A stretch of DNA of 7,516 bases from Campylobacteraceae bacterium (GTDB lineage: Bacteria; Campylobacterota; Campylobacteria; Campylobacterales; Sulfurovaceae), in the NCBI GenBank assembly GCA_027026055.1, contig JALVPA010000018.1, positions 1-7,516 on the forward strand, written 5' to 3'. Positions 1-6,410 of the stretch are shown in pieces. The notes under the pieces are model-generated. The model did not search any database. It was not told where the DNA came from and saw only the letters and a list, made by a program, of their open reading frames with translations. Made by a program: the position numbers and the translations under genes. How positions within the stretch are numbered: the first letter of the stretch is position 1; each line of letters begins with the position of its first letter.

Positions 1-13
1 AGAGGAGATAACC

Positions 14-37
14 GAAGAAATTCCCGCCTAAGCGGGA
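14..37 (-). terminator. Intrinsic terminator of the superoxide reductase gene
   Basis: Just past the stop codon of the minus-strand superoxide reductase gene, a 6-bp inverted repeat (22-27 TCCCGC pairing with 32-37 GCGGGA, loop 28-31) is followed on the minus strand by the pyrimidine-rich run ATTTCTTC. GC-rich stem plus T-rich tail, placed 7 bases after the stop, fits a Rho-independent terminator. The T run is interrupted by C, so strength is uncertain. Confidence 0.6.
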
Positions 38-43
38 GCGGCA

Positions 44-430
44 TTATTCGGCGACTTCCACTTCGACGGGATCGGATTCCCAGATACCGTGTTTTGTACA
101 GTAGCCGTGCGCGACGAGTTTGAGTTTGCTTTTCATCGGTCTGATGAAAAAGGTCACTTGCGCGTGAGACTTTTCGTTTCCGAAGGTACCGGGGATGAAG
201 GTGGTCATCGCCAATTTCGTCTCGCCGTCGAAAAGCGTGATGGACTCGATGTAGTGATCGAAATCGTCGGGGTGCGTGTACTCCTGTCCCATCTGAACGT
301 GTACTTCCAAAAGCTCGCCTTTTTTCGCTTCGCCTTTGACGGTAATAAAGGGAGAGTGTCTGTCGATATAGTCTTTTTTCGCTTCTCTTTCTACGGTGTC
401 GATGTCTACATATCTGTTGATAGTCGGCAT
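44..430 (-). CDS. Superoxide reductase, class II (neelaredoxin/desulfoferrodoxin iron domain)
   Basis: Predicted 128-residue cytoplasmic protein that would reduce superoxide to hydrogen peroxide without making oxygen, at a mononuclear iron centre with four His and one Cys. All five expected ligands are visible: His25 (DRHSPFI), His53 and His59 (in YTHPDDFDHYI), Cys111 and His114 (CTKHGIW). There is no N-terminal rubredoxin-like Cys4 desulforedoxin domain, which makes it the one-iron class II form, and the length is normal for that class. The chosen start (MPTINRY) has AAAGGA at 437-442, six bases upstream; a longer in-frame reading to 568 runs through the promoter and has no family similarity. 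The usual Glu-Lys before the first His ligand is Asp23-Arg24 here. It is transcribed alone, divergently from the PEBP gene. The electron donor is not visible; rubredoxin or another small redox protein elsewhere in the genome would be expected. Confidence 0.9.
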   Translation of the reverse strand: MPTINRYVDIDTVEREAKKDYIDRHSPFITVKGEAKKGELLEVHVQMGQEYTHPDDFDHYIESITLFDGETKLAMTTFIPGTFGNEKSHAQVTFFIRPMKSKLKLVAHGYCTKHGIWESDPVEVEVAE

Positions 431-464
431 GATTCGTCCTTTCTGAATTGGTTTCGGTGAGGCT

Positions 465-473
465 ATTATAACA
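465..473 (-). promoter_or_regulatory. Extended -10 promoter of the superoxide reductase gene
   Basis: The minus strand reads TGTTATAAT (TGnTATAAT), a perfect extended -10 element, 35 bases before the start codon, leaving a leader of about 28 bases. No convincing -35 hexamer lies at the usual distance; the upstream DNA is AT-rich. Confidence 0.65.
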
Positions 474-485
474 TAAAAGATTAAT

Positions 486-510
486 AAATAGGATAAAATT
501 TCTCCTAATT
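486..510. promoter_or_regulatory. Imperfect dyad upstream of the superoxide reductase promoter, possible operator
   Basis: TAGGA at 489-493 and TCCTA at 503-507 are inverted around a 9-base AT-rich spacer, with two further matched pairs outside one mismatch (486-487 against 509-510). It covers about -28 to -52 relative to the predicted superoxide reductase start site, where an activator or repressor could act. I do not recognise it as the site of a named regulator. In AT-rich DNA such a dyad can occur by chance. Confidence 0.25.
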
Positions 511-582
511 TGAAAAAATCTTTTTTTATCGGTACGATAAAGTAACACGGTTGAATGTTTCGTGACAAAATGTCGTCAATTA

Positions 583-591
583 TGGTATCAT
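583..591 (+). promoter_or_regulatory. Extended -10 promoter of the PEBP-family gene
   Basis: TGGTATCAT matches TGnTATAAT with one mismatch. GTGACA at 562-567, 18 bases upstream, could serve as a weak -35. The predicted transcript would begin near 598, about 23 bases before the ATG. Confidence 0.6.
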
Positions 592-620
592 CGTATCAAA
601 TTTAGTGAGAAGGAGTAACG

Positions 621-1145
621 ATGAGAGCGTTTTTTTTGTCGATAGGCATATGTGTGATGTTGGCGGCGGAGAACTTTACGTTGGAGAGTTTCGATCTCAA
701 AGGACAGCTGACCGAAGCGCAAGAGTTCGATAAGTTCGGATGCAACGGCAAAAACGTTTCCCCGGAACTTAGCTGGAGGGATGCGCCGAAAGAGACGAAG
801 AGTTTCGCTATCACAGTTTACGACCCCGATGCGCCTACGGGTAGCGGGTGGTGGCATTGGATCGTGATAAACATCCCCGCCGACGAAAACAGAATACGCA
901 CGGGTGCTTCGGGTAAGGAGATGCCCAAAGGCGCGATAGAGCTTGCCAACGACTACGGAACGGTGGGATTCGGCGGTGCGTGCCCGCCGAAAGGCGACAA
1001 ACCGCATCGCTATATCTTTACCGTATATGCGCTGGATGTGCCCAAACTCGATCTCAAACCAGACACCAACGCCCCCGTCGCCGGTTTTATGATCAATGCG
1101 CACACTATCGCCAAAGCAAGCCTTATCGCTTATTATGGACGATAA
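621..1145 (+). CDS. YbhB/YbcL-family (PEBP-like) protein, possibly exported
   Basis: 174-residue member of the phosphatidylethanolamine-binding protein family, bacterial YbhB/YbcL branch. Two family signatures are clear: DPDAP at residues 68-72 followed by WWHW (77-80), and GGACPPKGDKPHRY (118-131), leading into FTVYALD. Together these residues form the small anion/ligand pocket of PEBP folds. The cellular role of bacterial members is poorly defined. The N-terminus is Met-Arg then a hydrophobic stretch to about Ala16, ending before the first family-conserved residues, so a short Sec signal peptide and periplasmic location are possible; the cleavage site is weak (Ala15 or Ala16) and there is no proper lipobox around Cys11. 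The start is set by AAGGAG at 610-615, five bases upstream. It appears to be a single-gene unit with its own promoter; the next gene has another promoter after the stop. Confidence 0.88.
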   Translation: MRAFFLSIGICVMLAAENFTLESFDLKGQLTEAQEFDKFGCNGKNVSPELSWRDAPKETKSFAITVYDPDAPTGSGWWHWIVINIPADENRIRTGASGKEMPKGAIELANDYGTVGFGGACPPKGDKPHRYIFTVYALDVPKLDLKPDTNAPVAGFMINAHTIAKASLIAYYGR

Positions 1146-1165
1146 AGTGTCGATAGCCGTCACTA

Positions 1166-1174
1166 TGGTATAAT
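1166..1174 (+). promoter_or_regulatory. Extended -10 promoter of the mntA-hepT-glycosylase unit
   Basis: TGGTATAAT is a perfect TGnTATAAT element. Its flanks (CTATGGTATAATCGT) closely resemble those of the PEBP promoter (TTATGGTATCATCGT). It would start a transcript near 1181, about 20 bases before the mntA ATG. Confidence 0.7.
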
Positions 1175-1200
1175 CGTCCGTAAGTTAAAAAAGGAGTGAG

Positions 1201-1650
1201 ATGACAACCTTGCTCAAGTCGGTGTTGGAACCTTACGATTATATCGATTTCGCTTTGCTTTTCGGTTCGTATGTATCGGGGAAACAACATGCGATGAGCG
1301 ATGTCGATATCGCAATCATGACCGAGAAGCCAATCGACCTTTTCGAGTATGGGAGAGTTGTCGCCGAAATCGAAGGTGTCGTGCACAAAAAGGTCGATTT
1401 GGTGCTTTTGAACGGATTGGAGAAAGAAAATCCGAAATTGGCTTTTGCAATCGTCGATAATCATCGCGTGATCTTCAACAGAAATCGACAAAAATATATA
1501 GATTTCAAAACCGATACTTACAAATATTATTTCGACCATTTGCCGATGTACGAAATGTTCGATCGTGCGCTCAAAAAAAGGATAGCCGATGGAAGTTACG
1601 GAAAAGCTGAAGCTCCTCGAAGAAAACGTCAAACTCCTTCAAGAGATTGA
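1201..1650 (+). CDS. mntA: MntA-type minimal nucleotidyltransferase antitoxin
   Basis: 149-residue protein with the minimal nucleotidyltransferase fold of MntA antitoxins. The catalytic signature GSx10DxD is exact: Gly22-Ser23, ten residues, Asp34-Val-Asp36 (GSYVSGKQHAMSDVD). A third acidic residue, Asp66 in KKVDLVLL, completes the metal-binding triad. In the characterised type VII system the antitoxin transfers AMP units from ATP onto a tyrosine of the HepT toxin, silencing its RNase; the intact triad and the adjoining hepT suggest the same here. AAGGAG at 1191-1196 fixes the ATG. The last 62 bases overlap hepT in another frame, so residues from about 130 on form a basic tail (EAPRRKRQ...) that is probably a by-product of the overlap. 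The order is antitoxin first, the reverse of the Shewanella pair as I recall it. Confidence 0.88.
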   Translation: MTTLLKSVLEPYDYIDFALLFGSYVSGKQHAMSDVDIAIMTEKPIDLFEYGRVVAEIEGVVHKKVDLVLLNGLEKENPKLAFAIVDNHRVIFNRNRQKYIDFKTDTYKYYFDHLPMYEMFDRALKKRIADGSYGKAEAPRRKRQTPSRD

Positions 1651-1990
1651 AACGCAAACGACCGTAGAGGATTTGAGAAAAAACAGGCGCTTGGAATGGG
1701 AGGTACGCTACGGGCTTTTCGAATCGATTCAAATCGTTATCGATATCGCTTGCAAACTCTCGTCCGAATACAACTTGGGTAATCCGAAAACCTATCGTGC
1801 GTGTATCGAGCTTTTGAGCCGATACGAATATCTTGACGAAACGATCGCTAAAAAGGTGATAGGAATGATTGGGTTGCGTAACCTGTTGGTACACGAGTAT
1901 GTCAAAATCGATGCGGAACGGCTTTATCGATTTTTGGAGCGCTTGGAGGATTTTATAGATTTTGTCAAAGCGATAAAGGCGTATATATAA
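1589..1990 (+). CDS. hepT: HepT-type HEPN-domain toxin (RNase)
   Basis: 133-residue, largely helical HEPN protein of the HepT (DUF86) type. The toxin signature Rx4HxY is exact: Arg97, His102, Tyr104 in RNLLVHEY. Arg and His are the presumed metal-independent RNase residues, and the Tyr is the residue AMPylated by MntA in the characterised system. The N-terminal half (about 1-60) is charged and helical, with KLKLLEENVKLLQEIE having coiled-coil character; HEPN toxins act as dimers. Start: AAGGA at 1578-1582, six bases before ATG, inside the mntA reading frame, so translation is probably coupled to mntA. All active residues are present, so the toxin should be functional and kept in check by MntA. 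Confidence 0.88.
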   Translation: MEVTEKLKLLEENVKLLQEIETQTTVEDLRKNRRLEWEVRYGLFESIQIVIDIACKLSSEYNLGNPKTYRACIELLSRYEYLDETIAKKVIGMIGLRNLLVHEYVKIDAERLYRFLERLEDFIDFVKAIKAYI

Positions 1991-1991
1991 C

Positions 1992-2675
1992 ATGACAACG
2001 TTGGCGGATTGTATTGTCGATTTTTATTTTTCGCTTCCGAAAGATTGCGAACCGCCCGGCGGGGTGGAGATCATCTATCCGTACGACAATTCCGAAACGC
2101 GTAGGGTAATGGAGACGTTTTATCGTAAATACTACGACGATACGCGACCGCGCAGGCTGCTTTTCGGTATCAATCCCGGTCGAAACGGCGCGGGATTGAC
2201 GGGGGTCGGCTTTACCGATCCGATTTTGATGGAAACGAAATGCGGTATCGCCAACAGCCTCGAAAAGCGTAGCGAACTCAGCGCGACATTTATCTGCGAG
2301 GTGGTCGAGGCGTACGGCGGTCCCGAGGCTTTTTACGGCGATTTTCTTTTTACGACGGTGTTGCCGTTCGGGCTTTTAAAGGATGGGAAAAACTACAACT
2401 ACTACGACGATAAAGAGACTTTGGCCTATTTCGAACCGTTGATTGTCGAGAGTATACGCAAACAGACGGCATATCCGAATATCTCTCGCCGTATCGCCAC
2501 CGTAGGGCAAGGCAAAAATCTCACCTATCTCGAACATCTCGATGCAAAGTATCGATTTTTCGACGCGATAGAGGCGCTTCCGCATCCGAGGTGGGTGATG
2601 CAGTATCGTCGAAAAGAAAAAGCACACTATATCCAAACTTATCTTCGGACGTTGAGGTCGCTTCGTAAAAGTTAG
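1992..2675 (+). CDS. SMUG2-like uracil-DNA glycosylase family protein
   Basis: 227-residue protein of the uracil-DNA glycosylase superfamily, closest by motif to the SMUG2 branch. Motif 1 is GINPGRNGAGLTGVGFTDP (59-77), the active-site loop with the INPG core; motif 2 is LPHPRWVMQY (196-205), the loop that enters the DNA minor groove. Between them are the aromatic segment NYNYYDD (134-140) and VGQGKN (171-176). Such enzymes remove uracil, and in some members other deaminated bases, by cutting the N-glycosidic bond, starting base-excision repair. The start lies one base after the hepT stop; the best Shine-Dalgarno-like run (AAAGG, 1975-1979) is rather far away at 12 bases, so translation probably depends on coupling to hepT. 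Exact substrate and catalytic residue choice cannot be read from sequence alone. A role tied to the toxin-antitoxin pair is inference from position only. Confidence 0.82.
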   Translation: MTTLADCIVDFYFSLPKDCEPPGGVEIIYPYDNSETRRVMETFYRKYYDDTRPRRLLFGINPGRNGAGLTGVGFTDPILMETKCGIANSLEKRSELSATFICEVVEAYGGPEAFYGDFLFTTVLPFGLLKDGKNYNYYDDKETLAYFEPLIVESIRKQTAYPNISRRIATVGQGKNLTYLEHLDAKYRFFDAIEALPHPRWVMQYRRKEKAHYIQTYLRTLRSLRKS

Positions 2676-2690
2676 CTCGAAGTTTTCAGA

Positions 2691-2699
2691 TGTCATAAT
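2691..2699 (+). promoter_or_regulatory. Extended -10 promoter of thioredoxin, inside a palindrome
   Basis: TGTCATAAT matches TGnTATAAT with one mismatch, 30 bases before the thioredoxin ATG. The element is embedded in an 11-base perfect palindrome, GTCATAATGAC (2692-2702), which could be an operator or chance. Confidence 0.5.
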
Positions 2700-2729
2700 G
2701 ACGTTTTATCTACTTTATAAGGAATTACA

Positions 2730-3113
2730 ATGGCATTGGAAAATCTTACCGCCGAAACCTTCAACGACAAAGTGATGTCGAACGAAATCGCCATCTTGGA
2801 CTTCTGGGCGCCGTGGTGCGGACCTTGTCGCCAATTTGCGCCTATTTTCGAAAAAGTCGCCGGAGAATATCCCGACATTCTTTTCGGTAAAATCAATACC
2901 GAAGAGGAGCAAGAGTTGGCGGGATACTTTCAGATTCGCTCCATTCCGACGGTAGCGATCATGAGAGAAGGCATCGTGGTCTTCATGCAACCGGGAATGC
3001 TTCCCGAAGAGGGATTGCACGATCTTATCAAGCAGGTCAAAGCGCTCGATATGGATCAGGTGCGCGAAGAGATCAAAAAACAACAAGAGGCCGACGCCCA
3101 AGCAAACGACTGA
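2730..3113 (+). CDS. Thioredoxin with charged C-terminal extension
   Basis: 127-residue cytoplasmic thioredoxin, a general protein disulfide reductant kept reduced by thioredoxin reductase. The active site WCGPC is at residues 29-33 (FWAPWCGPCRQF), preceded by the buried Asp24, and the cis-proline loop is at Ile72-Pro73 (RSIPTVAI). The fold is complete by about residue 105; beyond it lies a hydrophilic, probably helical tail (DQVREEIKKQQEADAQ) that makes it about 20 residues longer than a standard thioredoxin. There is no signal peptide. AAGGA at 2719-2723, six bases upstream, supports the ATG. It is preceded by its own promoter and followed by a 125-base gap before pta, so it is likely transcribed alone. 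The canonical CGPC supports a reductase rather than an oxidase or isomerase role. Confidence 0.92.
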   Translation: MALENLTAETFNDKVMSNEIAILDFWAPWCGPCRQFAPIFEKVAGEYPDILFGKINTEEEQELAGYFQIRSIPTVAIMREGIVVFMQPGMLPEEGLHDLIKQVKALDMDQVREEIKKQQEADAQAND

Positions 3114-3204
3114 AACCTTCGCGCTTCGGCGCATACTTGCCAACGGATTTGTCTACCTTTTTTACTTCCAACGCTTTCGCTACGATATATTAACGATTAC
3201 GCAG

Positions 3205-3210
3205 TACAAT
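3205..3210 (+). promoter_or_regulatory. Possible -10 element for pta-ackA
   Basis: TACAAT, 28 bases before the pta ATG, is the best -10 match in the 125-base gap after thioredoxin. It lacks the TGn extension seen at the other promoters here and has no clear -35, so the assignment is weak. Confidence 0.35.
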
Positions 3211-3238
3211 AGTCGAAAGAAAACCCGAAGGCGTAGCC

Positions 3239-5317
3239 ATGTCCGGACCTGTACTCTATTTTTACGCTGACAAATCTGGCGGCGGCTCATCTCTTGCGGC
3301 ATTGGGATTGATGCGCATACTCAAACGTCGTTTTGCCAAGGTCGCCTTTTTCCGACCGATCGTACCCGAAGGGCAAGAGCACGATTGTCGGCTGTTGCGC
3401 GACTATTTTCGGCTTGCTCTCGATGTTTTCGAGTGCCGAGGCTTCGGTACGAAAGAGGCGCGCCACTTTATCGCCGTTTACGGCGAAAACCTTTTTTTCG
3501 AGCGTCTTATCGAACGCTACGAAACGCTTTTGCGAAGTTATGATTTCGTTTTGTGCCAAGGTATCTGTAGCGATCTTTTTTCTCGCGTCGTCGATAACGA
3601 CATCAATATCGAAATCGCCCGACACTTTTCCGCACCCGTCGTGACGTTGATAGACGGTTACCAAAAGAGTTTCGAAGAGATCGTCGATACGGCGAGATTG
3701 CAACAAGAAGCGCTCCGAGAGGCTTCGCTCACACATATCGCGACCATCGTCAATCGTGTCGACGAAGACTATATCGTACCGTTACGCGCAGATAAAACTC
3801 TGACAAACCTCTTTGCGGTACCGTATGTGCCTGCGTTGGCGCGGCCGAGTGTCGCGGATATGGCGGAAGAGACCGATTTTAAGATGTTGCGTCCCGTCGC
3901 GTCTCATTATCTCTCCAGAGCGTCGGGTAAGGTTCGTATCGCGGCACAGCGGGCGGAAAAGGTTTTGCGTACGTTGGAAGAGGGGGATACGCTTCTTTGT
4001 CCCGCCGATAGGAGCGATATCGTTTTCGCACTCTATGCGGCGCTCGATAGCGGGCTCTATCCTTCCGTTTCGGCAGTCGTACTCACCGACGGTGAAAAAG
4101 CGGACGAAACGGTCGAAATGATGTTGCAAACGGAGGTGTTTCGGACGATCCCGTTGTTCGTCTCCGACGACGATACGCTAAAGAGCGCCGAAAAGATCGC
4201 CGCAGTAAGACCGAAAATACGTAGTGGCGATAGCAATAAGATAGCGTTGGCGCTCGGTGTCTTCGCCGAGTATGTCGACGAGGAGTCGTTACGCGAAGCC
4301 TATGCCGCGTCGCATACCGAAATCGTCACGCCGCAGATGTTTCGTCATCGTCTTTTTGCGTTGGCTTCGCGCAAACGCATGCGTATCGTATTGCCCGAAG
4401 CGCAAGAAGAACGTATCCTCTATGCGGCGCAACAGATTCTCAATGCGGGTATCGCCGATATCCTTTTCGTCTCCGACCCGATATCGTTGCGCAAACGTGC
4501 GGCGAGGTTGGGGCTGGACCTGCACGACGCGCGCTGTATCGATCCCTCGGATAGAAGACTTTTGAAACGTTTCGCCAAACATTTTTATCGTTTGAGACGA
4601 CACAAAGGCATCACCTACGAACAAGCGATCGATACGGTGCGTCGCCCCAACTATTTTGCTACTATGTGCGTCTATACGGGCGATGCGGACGGTATGGTGA
4701 GCGGCGCGACCCATTCGACGGCGGAGACAATACGTCCCGCACTTCAGATCCTCAAAACCGTACCGGGAGTGAAAAAGGTTTCGAGTATATTTTTTATTTC
4801 GTTGCAGACGCGAACGGTTGTTTTCGGCGATTGTGCCGTCATTCCCGACCCCACTTCCGAAGAGTTGGCGGAGATCGCGATTTTGGCGGCGGAGAACGCC
4901 GCACGATTCGGCATCGAACCGAAAGTGGCGATGATCTCCTACTCTACGGGCGATAGCGGAAGCGGCGAAGCGGTCGAAAAGGTCAGACGCGCGACGGAAT
5001 CGGTACGTGCACGGCGTCCCGATTTGGCCGTAGACGGTCCTTTGCAGTTCGATGCGGCATTCGATCCCGAAGTGGCGCGGATCAAATGTCCCCATTCTCC
5101 CGTGGCGGGAAGGGCGAGTGTGTTTATCTTTCCCGATCTCAATACGGGAAATACCGTCTACAAAGCGGTACAGCGCAGTAGCGACGCGGTGGCGATCGGT
5201 CCCGTACTGCAAGGAGTCGCCAAACCCGTCAACGACCTAAGCAGAGGCGCAACGATTGACGACATCGTCGATACTATCGCCGTTACCGCCGTAGAAGCGC
5301 AAGGAGTATCGGTATGA
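3239..5317 (+). CDS. pta: Phosphate acetyltransferase, long form
   Basis: 692-residue long-form Pta, which interconverts acetyl-CoA plus phosphate with acetyl phosphate plus CoA. Three regions are visible. Residues 1 to about 200 form a BioD-like P-loop NTPase domain (YADKSGGGSSLAALGLM, 9-25), whose P-loop lacks the usual Lys and so probably does not hydrolyse nucleotide. About 205-335 is a DRTGG-type regulatory domain (LLCPADRSDIVFA). About 365-690 is the catalytic PTA domain: KRMRIVLPEAQEERIL, SGATHSTAETIRP (His492), SYSTGDSGSG (567 on), SPVAGRASVFIFPDLNTGN (from about 620) and KPVNDLSRGA. Catalytic motifs match E. coli Pta closely. GAAGG at 3227-3231, seven bases before ATG, supports the start. 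Its stop overlaps the ackA start (ATGA), so the two are translationally coupled and provide acetate overflow with ATP gain, or acetate uptake in reverse. Confidence 0.95.
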   Translation: MSGPVLYFYADKSGGGSSLAALGLMRILKRRFAKVAFFRPIVPEGQEHDCRLLRDYFRLALDVFECRGFGTKEARHFIAVYGENLFFERLIERYETLLRSYDFVLCQGICSDLFSRVVDNDINIEIARHFSAPVVTLIDGYQKSFEEIVDTARLQQEALREASLTHIATIVNRVDEDYIVPLRADKTLTNLFAVPYVPALARPSVADMAEETDFKMLRPVASHYLSRASGKVRIAAQRAEKVLRTLEEGDTLLCPADRSDIVFALYAALDSGLYPSVSAVVLTDGEKADETVEMMLQTEVFRTIPLFVSDDDTLKSAEKIAAVRPKIRSGDSNKIALALGVFAEYVDEESLREAYAASHTEIVTPQMFRHRLFALASRKRMRIVLPEAQEERILYAAQQILNAGIADILFVSDPISLRKRAARLGLDLHDARCIDPSDRRLLKRFAKHFYRLRRHKGITYEQAIDTVRRPNYFATMCVYTGDADGMVSGATHSTAETIRPALQILKTVPGVKKVSSIFFISLQTRTVVFGDCAVIPDPTSEELAEIAILAAENAARFGIEPKVAMISYSTGDSGSGEAVEKVRRATESVRARRPDLAVDGPLQFDAAFDPEVARIKCPHSPVAGRASVFIFPDLNTGNTVYKAVQRSSDAVAIGPVLQGVAKPVNDLSRGATIDDIVDTIAVTAVEAQGVSV

Positions 5318-6399
5318 TAGCGGTGATCAATAGCGGCAGCACTTCGCTGAAAGCAGCGCTTTTCGATAGCGAGGGTCGACCTGTCGCCAAGCGTACCTTC
5401 GAAGAGATGGAGGATAGAGAGGAAACGTTACGGCGACTGTTACAAGAAGCACCTTTTTCCGACAGCTCTCTCAAAGCGGTGATTCATCGTATCGTACACG
5501 GCGGCAAACGCTTGAGCACACCCGTACGAATCGACGATGTCGTCTATGAAGCGTTACGTGATGCCGAAGCGTTGGCGCCCTTGCATATGCCGGCCAATCT
5601 CGAAGCGGTCGATTATTTTAGGCGTCACCGACCAGATCTTGTTCAAATTGCCGTATTCGATACGGCGTTTCACGCGACGATACCAGAACGTGCCGCCAGG
5701 TATGCCCTCGATCGCGAGTTGTCCGAAAGGTTGGAAGTGCGTCGTTACGGATTTCACGGTATCAGCTACGCTTATTTGCTCAAGGAGAGTACGCGCCGAC
5801 TCGGCAAGGCAAATCCCACGCTCATCGCGATGCATTTGGGCGGCGGTGCGAGTATCTGTGCAATAGAAGAGGGCAGAAGCGTCGATACCTCGATGGGGAT
5901 GACACCGCTTGAAGGATTGGTGATGGCGACACGTTGCGGCGATCTCGATCCCGGTGTGGTGATACGATTGATGCGAGAAGGGGAGATGGATGCGCGGCAG
6001 TTGGAAGAGATGCTCTACAAACGCAGCGGACTTAAGGCTTTGAGCGGTCGTTCGGATATGCGCGAGATACTCTCTTCGTCGCACCCCGACGCCGCATCGG
6101 CGATAGAGATCTATACTTACCGCATCGTCAAATATATCGGCGCTTATTTGGCGATTTTGAAATCTTTTCCCGATGCTTTGGTATTTGCGGGAGGAGTGGG
6201 CGAACACGCTTCCGAGATTCGTGCGCGTATTCTCGCACCGTTAGAAAAATACGGCATCGTTGTAGATAACGAAGCGAATGCACGCAACGCGTCTTCGATC
6301 GCGACGCCTGAAAGCCGATGTCCCGTTTATGTCGTAGAGACCGACGAAGAGAGCGAAATGGTGGCGCAAAGCGCACATCTGTGGAAAGGTGCGGTGTGA
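5314..6399 (+). CDS. ackA: Acetate kinase, compact form
   Basis: 361-residue acetate kinase of the ASKHA fold, converting acetyl phosphate plus ADP to acetate plus ATP. Visible signatures: NSGSTSLK (6-13), HRIVHGG with Arg59, FDTAFH with Asp116 (the catalytic acid), YGFHGISY, HLGGGAS with His174, DTSMGMTPLEGL, TRCGDLDP with Arg207, the nucleotide-site FAGGVGEH, and the C-terminal TDEE with Glu345 matching the metal-binding Glu of characterised enzymes. It is about 35-40 residues shorter than usual, almost all lost between the first motif and HRIVHGG, a surface region, so activity is probably kept. AAGGAG at 5301-5306 precedes the ATG, which overlaps the pta stop. Acetyl phosphate made by Pta is its direct substrate. 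Confidence 0.94.
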   Translation: MIAVINSGSTSLKAALFDSEGRPVAKRTFEEMEDREETLRRLLQEAPFSDSSLKAVIHRIVHGGKRLSTPVRIDDVVYEALRDAEALAPLHMPANLEAVDYFRRHRPDLVQIAVFDTAFHATIPERAARYALDRELSERLEVRRYGFHGISYAYLLKESTRRLGKANPTLIAMHLGGGASICAIEEGRSVDTSMGMTPLEGLVMATRCGDLDPGVVIRLMREGEMDARQLEEMLYKRSGLKALSGRSDMREILSSSHPDAASAIEIYTYRIVKYIGAYLAILKSFPDALVFAGGVGEHASEIRARILAPLEKYGIVVDNEANARNASSIATPESRCPVYVVETDEESEMVAQSAHLWKGAV

Positions 6400-6410
6400 A
6401 AAAAAACGAG

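Noticed and set aside
89..460. Plus-strand open frame opposite the superoxide reductase gene
   Set aside because: The minus strand carries all five iron ligands with a ribosome binding site, promoter and terminator; the plus frame has no motif and is a shadow.
564..574. Inverted repeat GACA-AAA-TGTC upstream of the PEBP gene
   Set aside because: The arms are only four bases and do not extend; too short to claim as an operator.
431..620. Small RNA or extra small gene in the divergent intergenic region
   Set aside because: AT-rich sequence with promoter elements for both flanking genes explains it; no stable hairpin or independent coding frame with a ribosome binding site was seen.
3116..3165. 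Possible terminator after thioredoxin (GCGC-TTCG-GCGC at 3121-3132 and a T run near 3159-3165)
   Set aside because: The stem is only 4 bp and the T run is about 27 bases away from it, so the two do not make a standard Rho-independent terminator.
4289..5212. Long open frame on the minus strand opposite pta (307 codons)
   Set aside because: It lies fully inside the well-supported pta coding region, is rich in Arg and His as expected for an antisense shadow, and shows no recognisable motif.
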